Shown in pieces: positions 29,465-32,266 of a stretch of 32,266 nt of DNA. The notes beneath the pieces were generated by a model. It did no database searches. It was given only the letters and a program-made list of their open reading frames with translations, and had not been told where the DNA came from. The stretch's first letter is position 1; each line of letters begins with the position of its first letter. A program made the translations under genes and the position numbers. The DNA is from Acidobacteriota bacterium (GTDB lineage Bacteria; Acidobacteriota; Blastocatellia; Pyrinomonadales; Pyrinomonadaceae): contig JAJPKD010000093.1 in NCBI GenBank assembly GCA_021323895.1, forward strand, positions 1-32,266, written 5' to 3'.

Positions 29465-29546
29465 TGACCCTCCGTTACGAATCATGCCGATTATTGACCA
29501 TGGAAGCAGTCTTGCCTCGCTGCTTGTGGATCGAATAGTCGAAGAT

Positions 29547-31085
29547 TTAAGGCTCTTCCGTAGCCAGCGACTCGGTTGTGGCCGCGCTCGCTGCACTCTT
29601 CCGCCAAATCAAGTAAGCAGGTATTCCCGTGAGCACGAGGAGAGATCCAATGCCGGCTGTGTATGGCGCGAGATACGCGAGATCCAAAATGACTACTACA
29701 GCCATCGTGATGTAGATGACGGGAACGATTGGATAGCCCCAGGCACGATATGGCCGCGTCAGCTCCGGCGCTTTACGGCGCATAATGATCACCGCGCCAA
29801 CCATCAGAGAATAAAAAATCAGATCTGCCGGGATAAGGTATTCAAGCAACTGACTGTACACGTTGCCATAAGCGATGCCGCCAGTCTTCGGATCAGTTCC
29901 CACAGTGCGGGGCAGCGTCAATAGACAGGCCCAGATCCCCTGCGTGATCAAAGCAATCGCCGGCACGTGCTGCTTATTCAACTTCGCCACACCTTTGAAG
30001 AACAATCCGTCTCGCGCCATCGCGTAGTACACCCGCGCGCCCGCCAAAATCAATCCGTTGTTACAGCCAAACGTCGAGATCATGATGGCCGCCGCCATGA
30101 TGATCGCGCCTTTCGATCCGAAGATCGCTTGCATGGTCGCACTGGCGACGCGGCCTTGATCAGCTTTTTGAATTCCCACGAGCGGCAGAGTGACTACATA
30201 AGCAACATTCGCCAGCAGATACAGGCCAACCACCACGCCACAGCCGATTAAAAGCGCCAGCGGTAAGTTACGTCCGGGATTCTCAACTTCTCCGGCGGTG
30301 AACGTGACGTTGTTCCACGCCGATTGCGCGAACAACGGCCCGGTCATCGCACGTCCGAGAATGATTGCCAGGGCCGCACCTCCAGCCAAAGCCAGCCCGG
30401 GCTGCGCCGCTTGTGGATTCCAACCATTGGCCCAAGGACTCCACCACGATGAGGTGTAAGCGGCGCTGCCATGGTTCCAGCCCAGCAGTAATCCCACCAC
30501 AATCAATCCGATCAGCGCCGCGGTCTTGGTAAAGGTGAAGGTGTTTTGAATGAACTTGCCGGTCTTAAGGCCACGCAGGTTGGTTAGCGTCAGCGCGATG
30601 ATCATGATGATCGCGAGGAGCTGGGAAGTCGAAAGACTGATTGCATAGCCGCTGAGAAATGACGGCAAACGATGCGGCGCGATCAGATAGTTATTCGCAT
30701 CAATACCTGAAATCAAAACGCCGGTGAAGTTGGCGAACGCTACCGCGACCGCCGCAATCGTTCCGGTTTGGACGACGAGGAAAAGCGACCAACCAAAGAG
30801 AAAACCCGTGCCCGGGCTATAAGCCTGCCGGAGAAAGACGTAAGGCCCGCCAGCACGCGGCATCATCGCGGCCAATTCCGCACAGCACAGCGCGCCCGTA
30901 ATAGTCATCACGCCGGCTAGGGCCCACGCCACCAGCAACCAACCGGGCGAGCCAACCAATTTTGAAGACTCTGCTGAGGTAATGAAGATGCCTGATCCGA
31001 TCATCGACCCGATGACAATCATCGTGCCGTCCGTCAGACCTAGTCCGCGAACCAGCTTGTTTGAATTCGAAGGGGTTTCTGCCAT
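29547..31085 (-). CDS. APC family amino acid permease
   Basis: Integral membrane transporter of 512 aa from the ATG at 31085. The APC signature is clear: MIVIGSMIGSGIFI in helix 1 (substrate-binding GSGI), GALCCAELAAMMPRAGGPYV in helices 2-3. About 12 hydrophobic helices are present. It resembles the basic amino acid/polyamine antiporter and LAT-like branch; substrate cannot be assigned. It starts 82 bp upstream of the secreted carboxypeptidase-regulatory-like gene on the same strand. An extension to 31157 would add 24 polar residues and is less likely. Confidence 0.93.
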   Translation of the reverse strand: MAETPSNSNKLVRGLGLTDGTMIVIGSMIGSGIFITSAESSKLVGSPGWLLVAWALAGVMTITGALCCAELAAMMPRAGGPYVFLRQAYSPGTGFLFGWSLFLVVQTGTIAAVAVAFANFTGVLISGIDANNYLIAPHRLPSFLSGYAISLSTSQLLAIIMIIALTLTNLRGLKTGKFIQNTFTFTKTAALIGLIVVGLLLGWNHGSAAYTSSWWSPWANGWNPQAAQPGLALAGGAALAIILGRAMTGPLFAQSAWNNVTFTAGEVENPGRNLPLALLIGCGVVVGLYLLANVAYVVTLPLVGIQKADQGRVASATMQAIFGSKGAIIMAAAIMISTFGCNNGLILAGARVYYAMARDGLFFKGVAKLNKQHVPAIALITQGIWACLLTLPRTVGTDPKTGGIAYGNVYSQLLEYLIPADLIFYSLMVGAVIIMRRKAPELTRPYRAWGYPIVPVIYITMAVVVILDLAYLAPYTAGIGSLLVLTGIPAYLIWRKSAASAATTESLATEEP

Positions 31086-31095
31086 GGTGCCGTCG

Positions 31096-31124
31096 CTAGT
31101 ATCGCAATCCCACGCCAGAGTCAA
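31096..31124 (-). promoter_or_regulatory. Weak promoter candidate for the permease
   Basis: On the minus strand TTGACT (31119-31124) is spaced 17 bp from TACTAG (31096-31101). The -10 is poor (3/6). Transcription would start within about 5 nt of the ATG, and no Shine-Dalgarno sequence is seen. Confidence 0.25.
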
Positions 31125-31200
31125 TGAAATTCCATGGCCGCGAGCTGGTGACTCCACGCGATCAAGTCAATTGATAGCTTTGAATCGGAAAGCGCCCGGC

Positions 31201-32019
31201 CTACCTTTTTACCGGAATCATCTTCCCGTCACCTTCTTTCAATGACTGCGCCTGACCGCAGTACCACTGATCGACGGCAACATAACAGGTGAAGATGCGC
31301 TCGACGTTGAGGTGTGCTTCGTTGTGCTGGCGGTAGAAAGTCTTTTGATTGAACTTCACCCGAAAAGGGTAAACCATCGTGTCGATCGTGGCGCCGGCGC
31401 TGAGGTCTTCCCGTCGATTCCATCGATGCGGAGCGCCGGGCGCAAACTCAAGAATGTCCACGGTTGTTGCACCATCCTGGCCCGGTGATGAAGGCGTTTC
31501 AAACAAACAGCGAATAAGTTTCTTCGCCAAGTCCGCGGGCGGTGGCGGACCATTACGCGCCGGACCCGCTTTCAAATTTTTGCAATCGAGCAGTTCACGA
31601 TCGGCCAGCACTGTGTCGTTCTCATCCACGCGCAGTTTGTCGCTTTCGATCCTGGGCGCCGCACCGCCGCCTGCAAGGGGACGAAGATATCCGATCGTCC
31701 TGCTGGGGTCACCAGAGTAGGTCGGCCCCTGTTCCGCCAGCCGCTGCGAAACGTCGAAAACTCTGGGAAGCCGCCCCGGCAACGGATCCAAGGTGACTTG
31801 ATAAGTAGTTTGTGACTGCGTTGAACTCAACTTGACGACCGTTATCTTTGTGACAGTGGCCTTCACCCATTTCGCTTTGGTGGGATCGCCGGTCTCAAGC
31901 GCGTCGAATTCAACGCGATCGCCTTCTTTGAATTTAAGCGGCGTTTGACCCTGCGCCTGACGCGGCGATACTGCGACAGTTGCTAATAACAAGAACAGCG
32001 GAAGAACTTTCTTCATCAT
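31201..32019 (-). CDS. Secreted hypothetical protein
   Basis: 272 aa. Signal peptide (MMKKVLPLFLLLATVAVSPRQAQGQ). The mature part has a KFKEGDRVEFDALETGD segment that resembles a small SH3-like or KOW-type beta barrel and a later region with four Cys (two in LLDCKNLK...LIRCLFE, two in IFTCYVAVDQWYCGQ). I do not recognise the whole family. A GGAG site lies 8 nt upstream of the first ATG. It is upstream of the permease on the same strand, separated by 115 bp. Function is unknown; export is the only firm inference. Confidence 0.82.
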   Translation of the reverse strand: MMKKVLPLFLLLATVAVSPRQAQGQTPLKFKEGDRVEFDALETGDPTKAKWVKATVTKITVVKLSSTQSQTTYQVTLDPLPGRLPRVFDVSQRLAEQGPTYSGDPSRTIGYLRPLAGGGAAPRIESDKLRVDENDTVLADRELLDCKNLKAGPARNGPPPPADLAKKLIRCLFETPSSPGQDGATTVDILEFAPGAPHRWNRREDLSAGATIDTMVYPFRVKFNQKTFYRQHNEAHLNVERIFTCYVAVDQWYCGQAQSLKEGDGKMIPVKR

Positions 32020-32055
32020 CGCTACTTCTCCTTTGTCGTGAATTTAAAACATTAA

Positions 32056-32266
32056 TCACGGCCCAAACCGCTGGCGATACTCGATCGAGTTCATGAAGGC
32101 CTTCACCATCTCGGCATCGATGAAGTTGCCATTGAAACGGTTGAGCTTTGTCAGCCAAAAATCGTAACCGCTGTAATCCCTGTCATTGCCTTCGTTCGGA
32201 TTGCGTCGCAGGTAGCCGAAATATTCCATCAGGACGAAGGCTCGGTTCATTTCGGCCTGGACCACG
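32056..32266 (-). CDS. DUF4214-type protein, C-terminal fragment
   Basis: Only the 3' end is in the window; the frame stays open to the edge, and the real start lies beyond it. The visible segment has the pattern AFVLMEYFGYLRRNP, followed by DFWLTKLNRFNG and AEMVKAFMNSIEYRQRFG. This matches the DUF4214 domain that ends many large secreted, Calx-beta or repeat-containing proteins in Acidobacteriota. The usual spacer between the two parts is longer here (NEGNDRDYSGY). It is upstream of the secreted hypothetical gene on the same strand. Confidence 0.75.
   Translation of the reverse strand, partial: VVQAEMNRAFVLMEYFGYLRRNPNEGNDRDYSGYDFWLTKLNRFNGNFIDAEMVKAFMNSIEYRQRFGP

Noticed and set aside
1-32266. 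tRNA or rRNA genes, prophage or integrated element
   Set aside because: No recognisable RNA gene, integrase, transposase or phage structural gene was seen on either strand.

Overview
The window looks like a chromosomal segment of an Acidobacteriota-type bacterium, probably class Blastocatellia. This is an inference, not a database result. It rests on the mix of house-keeping genes with secreted carboxypeptidase-regulatory-like and DUF4214-like proteins, the TIGR03960-type radical SAM protein, and many intergenic palindromic repeats of a kind I associate with that phylum. I see no rRNA, tRNA, CRISPR array, prophage or intact insertion sequence.

Left part, nearly all minus strand (1-7771). It holds rpsL with a strong sigma-70-like promoter and a long structured leader, a 57-residue single-helix membrane protein, and a TPR lipoprotein. 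Then comes the c-di-AMP/cell-wall cluster cdaA - ybbR - glmM, in which ybbR is reduced to its membrane anchor. Upstream of that are a site-2 protease with CBS domains and an FHA-GAF class III nucleotide cyclase. Two nucleotide second-messenger enzymes therefore lie on one strand within 4 kb.

Middle part (7772-19900). A pair of secreted M16 peptidase homologues, one with the zinc motif and one without, is followed by a secreted hypothetical protein, a PyrE-like phosphoribosyltransferase and a Nudix hydrolase. Next is an unrecognised zinc-ribbon protein with two copies of a 45-residue unit, then a GHMP sugar kinase, a DedA membrane protein, a universal stress protein, a ROK-family protein, purE and isocitrate dehydrogenase.

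Right part (19901-32266). It begins with the plus-strand run mutS2 - dnaG - rpoD and a B12-binding-type radical SAM protein. On the minus strand follow a secreted carboxypeptidase-regulatory-like protein, an APC amino-acid permease, a secreted unknown, and the 3' end of a DUF4214-type protein cut by the window edge.

The most striking non-gene signal is a set of intergenic elements made of degenerate 7-bp repeats. Six loci have two arms facing each other as inverted repeats and one locus has a single arm. The unit sequence differs between loci (GTCATTT, AGTCTCT, GGCAGAA, CGTAAAT types), but the 7-bp period and the inverted design persist. Arms touch or supply start and stop codons of neighbouring genes. 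Other palindromic repeats occur too, and two of them lie in frame inside mutS2.
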